NCBI GenBank assembly: GCA_028456385.1
Contig: JALNQF010000303.1
Coordinates: 1-50,734 of the forward strand
DNA from: Ophiosphaerella korrae
Taxonomy: Eukaryota; Ascomycota; Dothideomycetes; Pleosporales; Phaeosphaeriaceae
Direction: 5' to 3'
Length of the DNA: 50,734 nucleotides
Shown one piece after another: positions 35,301-46,636 of the stretch; the stretch's first letter is position 1, and every line of letters begins with the position of its first letter. A model generated the notes under the pieces. The model did no database searches. It was not told the origin of the DNA and saw only the letters and a program-made list of their open reading frames with translations. A program made the translations under genes and the position numbers.

Positions 35301-36892
35301 TTATTATTTACTAGCTACCTAAGTTCTAATCTTACTTTCTAATCTAATTAACTCTCTACCTTGTAGAGCTATACTAAGGAGTTATAGACTAGCTATACTT
35401 TTTTACCTTTTAACTTATATATAGTATTTAGCTTAAGTTATAGCTCTATCTTTAATAAGCCTTTAGGTATCTATTTTCTTCTTTCTACTTGTTTCTATAT
35501 CCCTATAAAGTCTTCTAGGATTTCTAAGATACTTTTATCTTAAGAAATACTAGCTTATTTTATTATTATTAAATCTACCTATAGATTATTCTATAATTCC
35601 TAGTATAGATACTAGGTGCTACTAATAGTTCTTTAGGCGTTTCTTTCTTTCTTCTCTATTTTCTAGGTACTATTTATAGAACTCTACTCCTAGTAGTAAG
35701 GTTCTTTATTAGTTTTTCTATTATCATTATATTTATCTATCCTATACTTCCTATTCTATTAAATATTACTATAAACTTTATAGAAGTATTTTAATTCTTT
35801 AACTAAACCTTATAATATATTTCGCTATTATCTTCTTATTTAAAAGAGTATTAACAATCTATTATAAATAGGTTCTTAAAGATTATTAAGTAAGAAAGAC
35901 CTCTTATAATAAAGAAGTTAGACTAAACTTTAATACTTCTAATTATAACTAGTACGCCCTATATAATCTCTTTAAAGGACTCCTTTACTCTATTTATAGT
36001 AACTAGCTATACTCTAGCTATTTCTTTAGGTATAGAAGTTATACTTAAGCTAGTAGCTAGAGCTATTTTAAGGTAGATTATATTAAGTTCTACTCCTAAG
36101 TTAAGTAAGGCTAGTAGTCTAGTCCTATAGACCTAGATTATTACCTTTAGGTATTCTTTTCTAAGTCTTTTAATCTTACTAGGTTAGTTATATTCTAGGC
36201 ACTCTCTTACTATATTTATATTAGCTATAAGACTAGTAAGGCGTATAGGTATAATAGGGAGTAGCTTAGTAGAGGAGCCTAAGAGTCTATAGGCTCTATA
36301 TCTAACGATTTTTCTATTTATAGCTTCTACTATTACTTAGTTAAGAATATTAGTATTTATTACGTATAAGTAAGGGCTATTCTAGGATAGAGCTACTAGT
36401 AGTCTTTTAGAGCTCTAAAGCGTCTCTCTTAAGTCTTTAGTTATACTTACTATTACTCTTATATTTATAAACTCCTCTAACTTATCTACTATAAAAGTAG
36501 GCTTTATAAGCTTCTTAAAAAGGTCTAGTATATTAGCTAGGAGTATTTATATAAGTAGAGATACTAGCACTTTTATAACTTTTTATATTACTTTTTTAGT
36601 ATTTAATTCTAAGGTATTAATCTACTTAAGCTTCTTTATATAGTTCTTTTATTTGTCTATTTTTTTAAAAGGTTATTCTAGATCTACTTCTATTTCTATA
36701 TTATTAAATTAGGTCTACTTAGATTTAAGGAATTTAGTCTCTCTTTTGTAATTGTTTTATATAGCTAGAATAGGTGCTAAAGGCTTTTAGGTTCTAAACC
36801 TTACTATAGCGATATATATAGATTTAGTAATATATTCCTCTACTAGATCTTCTTTTATTTTTAGTTACTATGTCTAGAATTTATTATATTCT
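32348..36892 (-). pseudogene. Element F: Gypsy pol of a different lineage, truncated upstream
   Basis: On the minus strand it reads as protease with an NLGVE-type active-site motif (DSGAE family) near 36088-36102. Next is reverse transcriptase with YIDN at 34583-34594 (from YIDD), then RNase H with its first conserved Asp region around 34090-34180. The integrase has its first catalytic Asp at 33185-33187, and the segment before the C-terminal tail is at about 32800-32860. The frame from reverse transcriptase to integrase end is unbroken by indels, and its likely end is at the tandem stops 32348-32353. Protease is in a different frame from reverse transcriptase. The RT-RNase H-integrase order makes it Ty3/Gypsy, but its sequence is far from A/B/D/G and J, and I see no chromodomain. 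The gag part is missing because element G begins at 36898. No LTR was found. Confidence 0.85.
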
Positions 36893-36897
36893 TCTAC

Positions 36898-37347
36898 TAT
36901 TATAGTAGTAACAAGAGAAAACTAATTCGAACTAATTAGCCCTACTATAAATAACAACAACACATACAACCTATAAGATAAAGAACTTAATTAGGAAACT
37001 AACTACAATAGAGATACGTAATAACTTTATAGCTTTATAAAGCTTAGTACCTATAAAGCTATAAAGCTAGTAGTTATAGAACTTTACAACTATATAAGGC
37101 TTAGTATCTACAAAGCTATAAAGTTAGGTAAACACTATAGGTATATAGTTAGTAACAATGCGTATTATTAAGATAGTATTAGCAATTTAATTATTAACTA
37201 CAAGCGATAATATTTAGATAGTTATAAAACATCTTCTATTATTTAAAGTATATTGTAGATTATAATACAAGCTTTTATTATTACCTTGCAAACTACTAAT
37301 ACCCTAAGATAGGCTACTAGGAAGTTAACCCTAGTAAGTCTATTACA
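36898..37347 (+). repeat. Element G left (5') LTR, B/D-like
   Basis: 450 bp, TATTATAG to TATTACA. The centre has two tandem-like copies of a TATAAAGCTATAAAG-containing unit (about 37020-37130) in the place where B and D have their 54-bp repeat. Confidence 0.88.
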
Positions 37348-39738
37348 CCTTGCCGATTTAGTTATTAAGAGAAGCGAAAGCGTAAGTAGCGTATAGTCTA
37401 GCTAACACGATAGTAGAAAGTTTAACTAGTAAAGCACCTAGGAGTAGTTATAAGTCTAATAGTACTATATAGGAAACAATTAAGGATTGTATAAACAAAC
37501 TAATTAATAATAAAGAAGATATAAAAATAGTAATTAAAGCCCTAGAAATATAGAATAAAGAACTATAGGACTACTTAAAGTAAAATAAAGTATAAATCAA
37601 AGCTATTATTAAAAGATAGAACTAGATAGAACTAATTACCTAATAACTAGAGATAAGCGTAACTAAGAAACTACCTAAGATACCTATCCTTAAGAAATTT
37701 AATAGAATAAGGGAGAAACTAAAACCCTTTATAGCCTTAGTACAAGTTTAGATAGATATATAAGTACTATACTTTAATATAGAAGAGAAGAAGGTAATAT
37801 ATATTAGACTATACCTTAAGGAAGACGTAATAAGATAGTATAAACTTTACTAGATAGACTACACAACGTATACTCTAATAAACTAAAAAGATAAAACTAA
37901 AGCTATTTTTAGAAGTTATAAATACTTTACTAAAAAAATAAGAGTAGTATTTAGAGATATAGATATTACCTAACAAGCTAAAGAAAAGCTTAAAAGACTT
38001 ATACAATAAAAAAGTGTTTCTAAGTATATATTAAAATTTAAACAACTATTACAAAACATAGAATAGAATAAGTTAGCCTTAATATTACGATTTAAACAAG
38101 GATTAAACAAGAAAATCTAATACAAGATAATTTATATAGAAAAACCTAGGACACTAGAAGCTCTAAAATAATAGGTAATATAAATTAACAACAATCTTCG
38201 AGAATAGAAGAAGAACAAATATAGTAGCTAACCTAGAAACTAAGATGTTAGAGACTCTATAATCCTTAACACTAATAAAGATAAGAAGAAAAAGAATAAA
38301 GACTTTACGTACTTTAACTATAGTAAGAAAGGCTACTATATAAAAGATTACTAATTATAAAAGAAGAAGGATATAGTATATTATAAATATAGAAAACTAA
38401 GATACTTTATAAAAGACTATAAAAGTAAAGACTATAAGAAAGATAAGGAAACTTAGTTAAAAACAACTAAGAAGAAGAAAGAAGTACTATAAGCGTAAGC
38501 TAAAACCTAGAAAAAGGTAGCTAGGAGTAAAGAAATATAATATATAATACTCTATTAGACCTTTTGTTATAAAGACAACTACTATATATACTTTTCTAGT
38601 AAATAAAGAGTAAGATACTTTTTATAAAAAAATAGAGTAGTAGTAATAAAAGAAAAATAAATAAAAGCGTAGCTAGAAGAAATAGAGTATGTAATAGACC
38701 TACTAATAGAAGACTTAGAAGGAGAAAAGCCCTAGACCCTATTAATCTAGGCTAAAGGAATAGCACTAGATAAAGAGACTACTATAGCTTTCTTTAAAGA
38801 ACTCTAAGAAAGTAAGAAACAAGTTAGTATAAGAGGTATAGAGTACGCCTAGCTAGATATATATAGCTATAATAGCTATATAACTATAGATATAAAAGAA
38901 TAAAACAAAGATTAGAGATTTATTTAGAAATACTTACTAGTTATAAGTATAGAGGGAGCGTACAAAGACTAGAAGGAACGTAATCTTAAAGAAATAAAGT
39001 TTATACTATTTTAAGAATAGATAAAGTAATATATAGTTATAGTAAGAAGAATACCTATATAAAGAGAATAGTAGTACTTTACAAGAAAAATATAATAAAT
39101 TAATAAAGCTTATATACTAAGAGTACGAGAAGTATACTATATCCTAATAATAGATATACCTAGAAAAGACAAATACTAGGAAAGAGATAACAAAATAATA
39201 GACCTAAAACACCTAGTATATTTTAAAGTATTATAGATATTATACCTAAATAAGAATTATATTATATATAAGAACCCTAAGGCAAATAATAGTATATAGC
39301 CTATAAGAAGAAAAGGCTATAATTATATAAGAGTAATTCTAGTAGAGGATATCTAAGGATAAGAAATAATACTAGAAGAAGGTTACGTAGTAATAAAGCT
39401 TAGACTAAAACTATCTAAGAAATATATCTAAAGAGGACTATAGTACAAATACAAGTATAATAAATATCTAAAATATAAAGAATATAAACTTAAAGTAAGG
39501 CTATAGCCCTAGAAAGATAGATAATTTATAAAATTACCTAGATAAGAAAAGCTAGAAGGTATAAGAAGCCTATATATTATAAAAATAAGTACTTATTAAA
39601 GAAAGAAATTATAATTAATAATTAATAGTAGAGCTATAAGAAACTTTATATTAAAGAAGTTTATAGAAATACAAGGAATAGAGTATATAATAAAGAAATA
39701 TCCTTAACAACTAAGTATAATTAAAGGAAAACTATTCT

Positions 39739-39743
39739 AGAAA
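39739..39743. repeat. Target-site duplication of solo LTR H, left copy (AGAAA)
   Basis: AGAAA recurs at 40141-40145. Joining the two flanks restores the alignment with element A near 4414. Confidence 0.92.
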
Positions 39744-40140
39744 TATAACAGGCTTACTAGGGTTAACTTCCTAATATCCTAAAAGGTATTAGTAGATTAG
39801 GAAGTAATAACAAAAGCTTATATAGTAATCTACAATAAGCTATAAATAAATAGGATATGTTTTATAACTATCTTAGTATTATCGCTAGTAGTTAATAATT
39901 AAATTACTAATACTATCCTAATAATATATAGTCTATTAACTATATACGTATACTAATCTATTTATACAATACTATAGATTACTACTTATCTATTTACACG
40001 TAACTATAGATTACTACTACGTATCCTAATTGTAAGTAGTTTCCTAATTAAGATTATTACCCTGCTTATCCTATACTTTATTATTACCTAAGTTAGGACT
40101 AATTAGTTCTATCTCGATTTCTCTTGTTTTGCTTATAATA
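39744..40140 (-). repeat. Solo LTR H inside element G
   Basis: 397 bp in minus orientation, plus strand TATAACAGG to TATAATA. It is similar in type and length to the right LTR of G and to C. It has no internal region and a perfect AGAAA duplication, so it is a solo LTR that inserted after G. Confidence 0.92.
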
Positions 40141-40145
40141 AGAAA
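40141..40145. repeat. Target-site duplication of solo LTR H, right copy (AGAAA)
   Basis: Exact repeat of 39739-39743. Confidence 0.92.
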
Positions 40146-43100
40146 CCTATTAGGTTTAAAATAGTTCCCTCTATATTATAACTAGAAGGAATAACAATTA
40201 AGAATATTGTTATAGATATAATAACAATTAATAATAAACAAGATATAATACTAAGAATACTATAGTTATAGATAACTAACCTATATATTAATTAGAGAAT
40301 AGAGAAGATTAATTACTATAGAATAGATATATTAAAGGCTAATATAAGTACTTATAAAGGAGAATTCTTTAAAGAATATAAGAAAGAGGAAAAATAACTT
40401 ATAGAACCTAAAGATTACCTTCTAGAATATTAGCTATAGGATTTAGTGATAGACTTAAAAGAAGATAAAGACGTAAGATAGAGCCTAGTCTATAGAAAAA
40501 TAGAAGAAGAATCTAAGATTAAGTAAGTATTAATTAAAAATACAATTAGAAAAGGATAGATATAAGAATCTAAATCTTTAGTAGTATACAAACTTATATT
40601 TATAGACAAAAAAGGAATAAGTAATAAAAGACTCTATATAGATTTTAGAAAATCTAATATAATTATAAATAAGAACTAATACCTATTACTATAAATAGAC
40701 AAAATACAAGATAGGCTATAAAGAGTAAGAATCTTTACAAAATTAGATATCTAGAACGCTTACTACTAGATTAGAATTAAGAAAGGTAATAAGTAAAAAA
40801 TAGTATTTAAAACACAATATAGACTATACAAATACTTAGTTATACTATTTAGCTTAACGAACGCACTAGTAGTATTTTAAGAAAGAATTAATATAGTACT
40901 AAGAGAGTACTTAGACGTATTTATATTTATATACCTAGATAATGTTCTTATATTTTTAGAAATAGAAGAAGAACACGTATAATATATATACAAGGTACTA
41001 GAAAACCTAGTAGATAGTAAATTATTCTTTAAAATAAGAAAATATAAATTCTATATAAAAGAAATAGATTTCTTTAGATTTATTATTTAGCTAAGAAAAA
41101 TTAAGATTAACCTAGAAAAGATTAAATTAATTAACGAATAGCTAATACAAAAAAACCTAAAAGAAGTATAATAATTTTATAGGTTAGCTAACTTTTATAG
41201 AAAGTTAATAGTAAGATAGTCTAAAAATATAAAACTAATAACAAAACTTATAAAGAAAGATACGCTATTTAAATAAATAAAAGAATATAATAAAGTATTT
41301 AATAAGATTAAAAGAAAGTTTATAGAAAACCTAGTTAATAGAATATATAACCTAGACCTAGTAGTAATAGTAAAAATAGACGTATCTAATTTAGTTTATA
41401 GAATAGTACTAATATAAGAAGACCTAAAAACTAAAAAAGAATATCTAGTTAAATACTTCTCTAAGAAGATAAAATAGTAGAACTTAACTACCTAATTTAT
41501 AATAAAGAGCTACTAGTAATCTATTAAGTATTTAAATAATAGAGAGTATACCTATAAAGAGTAAAATACTAAATAAAGGTCTATATAGACTATAGGAACC
41601 TTATAGGATTTAAACTAAATAAAGAACTATTATAATAATAGATAAGATAGTAGGAATTCCTATTAATATATAACTTAGAAATTATATATATAAAAGAGAA
41701 AGATAACTAATTTATAGATACTCTTAGTAGAAGACTAGACTTATAAGAAGAAGTAAGCGCTACTAGTATAGTTCTAATTAAGAATAAAGAAGGATATTTA
41801 GTCTTAAATATACTTAGAATAGCTATAATACTTAAGAGAATAAGTAGCAAGCTAGATAAATAGATTTAGAAAGTAACATAAGAAGTATCTAAAGAAATAG
41901 AGAAACTAGAAATCTAAGAAGGACTCGTATAAGCCTATAGAAAAACATATATTCTAAAGAAAATCTAAAAAGAATTTATATAGCAATTCTACAAATTACT
42001 AGTATATAGATACTAAGAGATTAATAAAACCTTAGATAGACTACTACAAGACTACTATATTCTAAGAGTAAGATAACTAATAATAGAGGTACTACAAGAC
42101 TATATAGAATACTAAAGAAATAAGTATAATAGATATATACTATATAGAATATTATAACTAGTAGAAGTACTAGAATAACTATAAAAAGTTATTACAATAG
42201 ACTTTATTATAAAGCTACCTAAGTTAAAAGATATAATATTAGGAGTTAAGTATAATAGAATTCTAATAATAGTAGATAAACTTATAAAGTACTTATACTT
42301 TAAACTATATAAAGAGAAAAGTAAGATAGAGGTTACTATATACTAGGTTCTAGGAACTATAATTAGTTAATATAGACTACTAGATAAGATTATTATAGAT
42401 AGAGATATAAGATTTACATTAAAACTATAGAGAACAATAATAGTACAATTAGGAATACAATACGTAATATCTATAGTATATTACCTATAAATAGATAGAT
42501 AATTAGAACGAATAAACTAGATAGTAGAGTAATACTTAAGATACTACCTTAACTACAACTAAAACAATTAGGTATAGCTACTACTTATAGGATAGTTAGT
42601 ATATAATAGTATAAAAAATATAGTAATAAGAGTATTACCCTTCTTTATAAACTATAGATTTAACCCTAATATATACTAGATACTAAGAAACTAGATATCT
42701 TAGTCCCTAAAAAGAGAAAACTTTACTAATAGACTAAGAGATATATATAATTAACTAAGATAAGACGTAGAATTCCTATATAATTAAATAGTAAGATACT
42801 ATAACAAGAAGTATAAAGAGGGACCCTAATTTAAAGAAAGAGAAAAAGTATAGCTAGTTAAGAAAAACGTAAAAAGTAAAAGACTAAGTTTAAAATTAGA
42901 TTATATTAAAATAAGACTATATAAAATTAAAAAAGAAGTTATACTAGTTATATTTAAACTAAAGCTACTAAACAAGATAAGGATATACCTAATATTCTAC
43001 GTAGTACTACTAGAACAAGTACTATAAAACGTAGAACTACTAGTATATAAAGTAGATACGTATAGTGAATAAGAAGAATAGGAAGTTAAGAAAATCCTAG

Positions 43101-43234
43101 AATATTAGTTCTATAATAGTAGGAACTACTATTTAGTAGAATAGATAGGTATAGACGAAAAAAGATAACTATAAGAAAATATATAGGAACTAGAAGACAA
43201 TCTTAATTACTTTAAGAAACTAAAGGAGTTCTAA

Positions 43235-43852
43235 AATTAAAACCCTCTAAAGCGCCTTATAGTAAACTAAGAAAATTAACGTTACTACTACTAGATAGAG
43301 AGGTAATAAGAACGTATAATATAATAGGAGTAGCCTCTACTATAGCCTTAAAATTAAGCTTAGACTCTACAAGAGTAGCTTATATAATAGACTTCTTATT
43401 ATTTAAAGCTTTTATTTTATAAAAACAAAGTAAATAAGTATAATTTTCTACCTATACACTTAGAATCTAATTATATTCTTTTTTAGCTTTAGCAATCTAT
43501 TTAGATAGTTTATCTTAAGTATAGACGTATAAATAAGTATTATTAACCTATACTCTATAAGAGATATATAAGAAAGATTATAAGACGTATAAGTATTAGT
43601 ATAAATATATACCTTATAGGCCTTACTATATTTTAAAGAAATATACTCTATAAAAAGATTTAAAGATTTATAACAAGAATAAAGAAATATAGTAATACTA
43701 TAGCGTAATATACAAACTACTAATTAAAGATAATAAAGGGTAGATTTAGTAGGTATAAAGGAGGATAAGGAACTCTATATTAATAAAGAAACTAGATTAA
43801 TAACTCTAGCTCTAGGATAGATAAACTAGAACCTACCTAGAGGAAGAGATTG
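43235..43852 (+). other. Element G 3' untranslated region and polypurine tract
   Basis: Aligns with 7512-8191 of element A. It ends in a purine run AGAGGAAGAGA (about 43839-43849) next to the right LTR, the expected place for a polypurine tract. No gene is seen. Confidence 0.65.
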
Positions 43853-44248
43853 TATTATAGGCGTAACAAGAGAAATTAAGTTAGAGCTAATTAGTCCTAA
43901 CTTAGGTACTAATAAAGTATAAGACGAGTAGAGTAACAACTTTAATTAGGAAACTACTTATAACTAGGATACGTAGTAGTAATCTATAATTACGTATAAA
44001 TAGATTAGTATAATCTATAATATTATATAAACAAATTAGTACAAGTATATAGTTAAATAGAATACGTATTATTAGGATATTATTAGTAATCTAATCTCTA
44101 ACCTAGAACGCTAATACTTAATATTATATATATAAATTAACTATTATTTATAGTTATTACTAATTACTATATAAGCTTTTGTTATTACCTCCTAATCTAC
44201 TAACAAACTAAAAGTTATTAAGAAGTCGACCCTAGTACACCTATTATA
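43853..44248 (+). repeat. Element G right (3') LTR, C/H-like
   Basis: 396 bp, TATTATAGG to TATTATA. It resembles H and C more than the left LTR of G, notably in the central AATCTATAATTACGTATAAATAGATTA-type region. The following 5 bp (CTTAA) do not match the 5 bp before it or before the left LTR. Confidence 0.85.
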
Positions 44249-44805
44249 CTTAAAAGGTTTATAGTAAATAAAGATCTAATTTAAAGAAATAAAAGATAGT
44301 AGGAATTTCTATCTATATTTAATATTAAAGTTATCTATATAAAAAGCTTAGAGAACTATCTAGTAAACGTACTAAGTAGAAGACTAGACCTTTAGAAAGA
44401 AGTTAAAGTAATAGGAACTATACTAGTAAAAGATAAACAAAGAAATCTTGTTATATATAACCCTAAGATAGCTACAACTCTAGAAAGAGAAAATAGTAAA
44501 TAGGATAAGTAGATCTAAGAGGATATATAAAAAGAAGAAATTAACTAAAATAAAAAAGAAGAAAATAATAGATCCTATATAGAGTATAATAGTATCTATA
44601 TCCTAGGAAAGATTTAACAAGAATTTATTAGACAATTCTATAAATTATTAGTATATAGATACTAAAGAATTAAGAAAATACTAGATAGATTACTTAGAGA
44701 CTACTATATACTAAGAGTAAGATAGAAAGTAATTAAGGTACTAAAGGACTATACTAAGTACTATAGAAATAAGTATAATAAGTATATTATTAAGACCTTA
44801 GAACT
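44249..44805 (+). pseudogene. Element I: RNase H-integrase fragment of a Gypsy element
   Basis: A forward fragment that aligns with element A at about 5875-6425: the end of RNase H, the linker, and the zinc-binding N-terminal part of integrase. Similarity begins directly at the right LTR of G and stops near 44805, before the integrase catalytic core. Neither gag, reverse transcriptase nor LTR of this copy is in the window. It is more diverged from A than G is. Confidence 0.8.
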
Positions 44806-45589
44806 AAGTAAGAGTAATAAGGGTAAGTAGGCTTCTATAAGATAGGTAAGGTTAGTAAATAAGATAGTTACTTAATTTAATTAATAGCTAGCTCTTATTA
44901 GAGTAATACAAGGTATGTAAGTATTAATAAGTAGATAAGAATCTAATTAAAGTATTAGTTATAATACTCTATTAGGATAAGAAATAAAAAAGAGATTAAA
45001 TATAATAGTCTATAAAAGTCTATTAACGTTCCTATATACTTACTATCTAGCGTTTATTTCTAAGTACTTACTCTAGAGTATTTACTCTAAAGTGCTTATT
45101 CTAGAGCGTTTACTACTAAATAGTTACGTATTCTACTACGCTATATTACTTAGCCTAATTGTGTATAATATAATAGCTTACTTACTACTTAGTATTATAA
45201 TACTATCCCCTTTTCTTATACTAGGTCTAGCTTATAAGTAGTTTACCCTACCTTCTAGTTAAAAACTATCCTACTATAATATTACCTCTCTTATAGTCTT
45301 ATAGACTTTATCTCTTATTAGAAATCTTTACTATAAACTATATTTCTAAAACACCTTATCTATATTATTCTCTCTTAGGTATTCTTTATTTTATTATATT
45401 AGATTCTACTCTAAAGTATACTAAGTATACTTATATAGGGCGTCTCTATATTAGTATAACTTAGGAGTCTCTTAATTAAACTTATAAAGAGTTTTATAAT
45501 AAGGTTAATAATAATAAAAAACTACTTACTATTATTATTACTTATTTACTATATAATAAGAAAATATTAAAATCTACTAAAGAGCGTAC
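44806..45589 (-). other. Region holding the probable 3' LTR of element J
   Basis: No coding frame was recognised. It lies between fragment I and the 3' end of the J coding region, where the left (3') LTR and untranslated region of J should be. It contains a 14-bp minisatellite (45050-45119). No LTR ends or duplication could be fixed because the partner LTR lies beyond the window. Confidence 0.4.
45050..45119. repeat. 14-bp tandem repeat, five units
   Basis: Five imperfect copies of a 14-bp unit of the form GYRYTTAYTCTARA, starting at 45050, 45064, 45078, 45092 and 45106. It lies in the presumed LTR of J. Confidence 0.8.
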
Positions 45590-46603
45590 ACGTTGCAAGG
45601 CCTTATACCTAGCGTTAGAGTTAGAGTAAGAAGGTAATAAGGTCTTAGCGTAAGTTCTTAACTATTCTACTACTACTATTAATATCGCCTCTTCTCCTAC
45701 TATTTAGTCTACTATTAGCTTATTAGATAAGTTTATTATAACTAAAGACGCTTTATAGGCTCTATATAGTTAGGTTTATTATATAACTTTCTTCTACTAA
45801 TATATCTATTATATCTTAGCTATAGCTTTGTATATCTTGTATATCCTAGTATAATGTACTTACTTCTTACTTTCTTAAGTATCTACTAACAATTCTATAG
45901 ATTAGCTTTAGGTTCTTATATATTTTTACTCGCTAGGTAGCTTTTCTATTTTACTAGCTACTTCTAGAGAAACTATATACTTTAGAAGGCGTTACGTCCT
46001 ATTTCTTAATATCTCTATAGGTCTTTAACTTTAAACTTGTTGTCCTCCTCCTTCTAATATTAGAATTGTTACTATACTAGTATTTTTAGCTTAGCTAGTT
46101 CTAGTAGGCTTATATAGAACTTAGGGTATACTTTAGTATCTTTAAGTAGTTTTAGTATTTTTGTTACTAGCCTATTATCTTTCTTAACTAAAAATAGTCT
46201 AACCTTAATATAGTCTAGTCCTTTACTAGGTTACTTTATCTATAGATTCTTTGTATAAAGATACGCTTTATCTCCTTCTTTTAGCTAAAGTACATTTTTT
46301 TATTTTTAATTAATATATAAAATACTATATTTCTAAGCTTCTTATAGTTTTTATCTTATTTTATTATAGAGTTCTAATATATTTTTAACTCTAAATAATA
46401 CTACTTTTATTTTAGGTCCTAGTAGTATACTCTTAAATAAATTAGGGTATATCCTATAATTTATAAAATATAGTATTTTACTAATTACTCCTAAGTACTT
46501 ATTATTATATACAAATTATACTATAAGTAATAGTAATACCTAATTGTTCTACTTCTAATTACTATAAATCTTTAGGTATATCTTTAACGTTCTATTAGTC
46601 TAT

Positions 46604-46636
<33 letters not shown>

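Larger units (their letters stand above)
37410..43234 (+). pseudogene. Element G gag-pol polyprotein, RIP-inactivated, interrupted by solo LTR H
   Basis: It starts at ATA (37410-37412) like A, B and D. Zinc knuckles lie at about 38305-38420 with all Cys codons altered. The protease motif reads NSRA at 39624-39635, in frame with the start. Solo LTR H plus its duplication (402 bp) splits the protease-RT linker. The YLDD box reads YLDN at 40932-40943. A one-base loss in an A-run at about 41471-41474 (four A where A has five) shifts the frame within RNase H. The first integrase Asp (42200-42202) is consistent with that single shift. The chromodomain lies at about 43050-43225, and TAA at 43232-43234 ends the frame. 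Without H the length matches A. Confidence 0.9.
36898..44248 (+). mobile_element. Element G: Ty3/Gypsy chromodomain retrotransposon with mismatched LTRs
   Basis: A forward element of the A/B/D family. Its left LTR (450 bp) is of the B/D kind and its right LTR (396 bp) is of the C/H kind, so they are not a pair made in one integration. The flanking 5-mers also differ (TCTAC before, CTTAA after). It holds solo LTR H inside pol. This pattern suggests a product of recombination between two elements. The left neighbour is F and the right neighbour is fragment I. Confidence 0.85.

Noticed and set aside
43853..44248. Right LTR of G read as an independent solo LTR
   Set aside because: The adjacent polypurine tract fits a 3' LTR, and the 5-mers on either side (GATTG and CTTAA) do not form a duplication.
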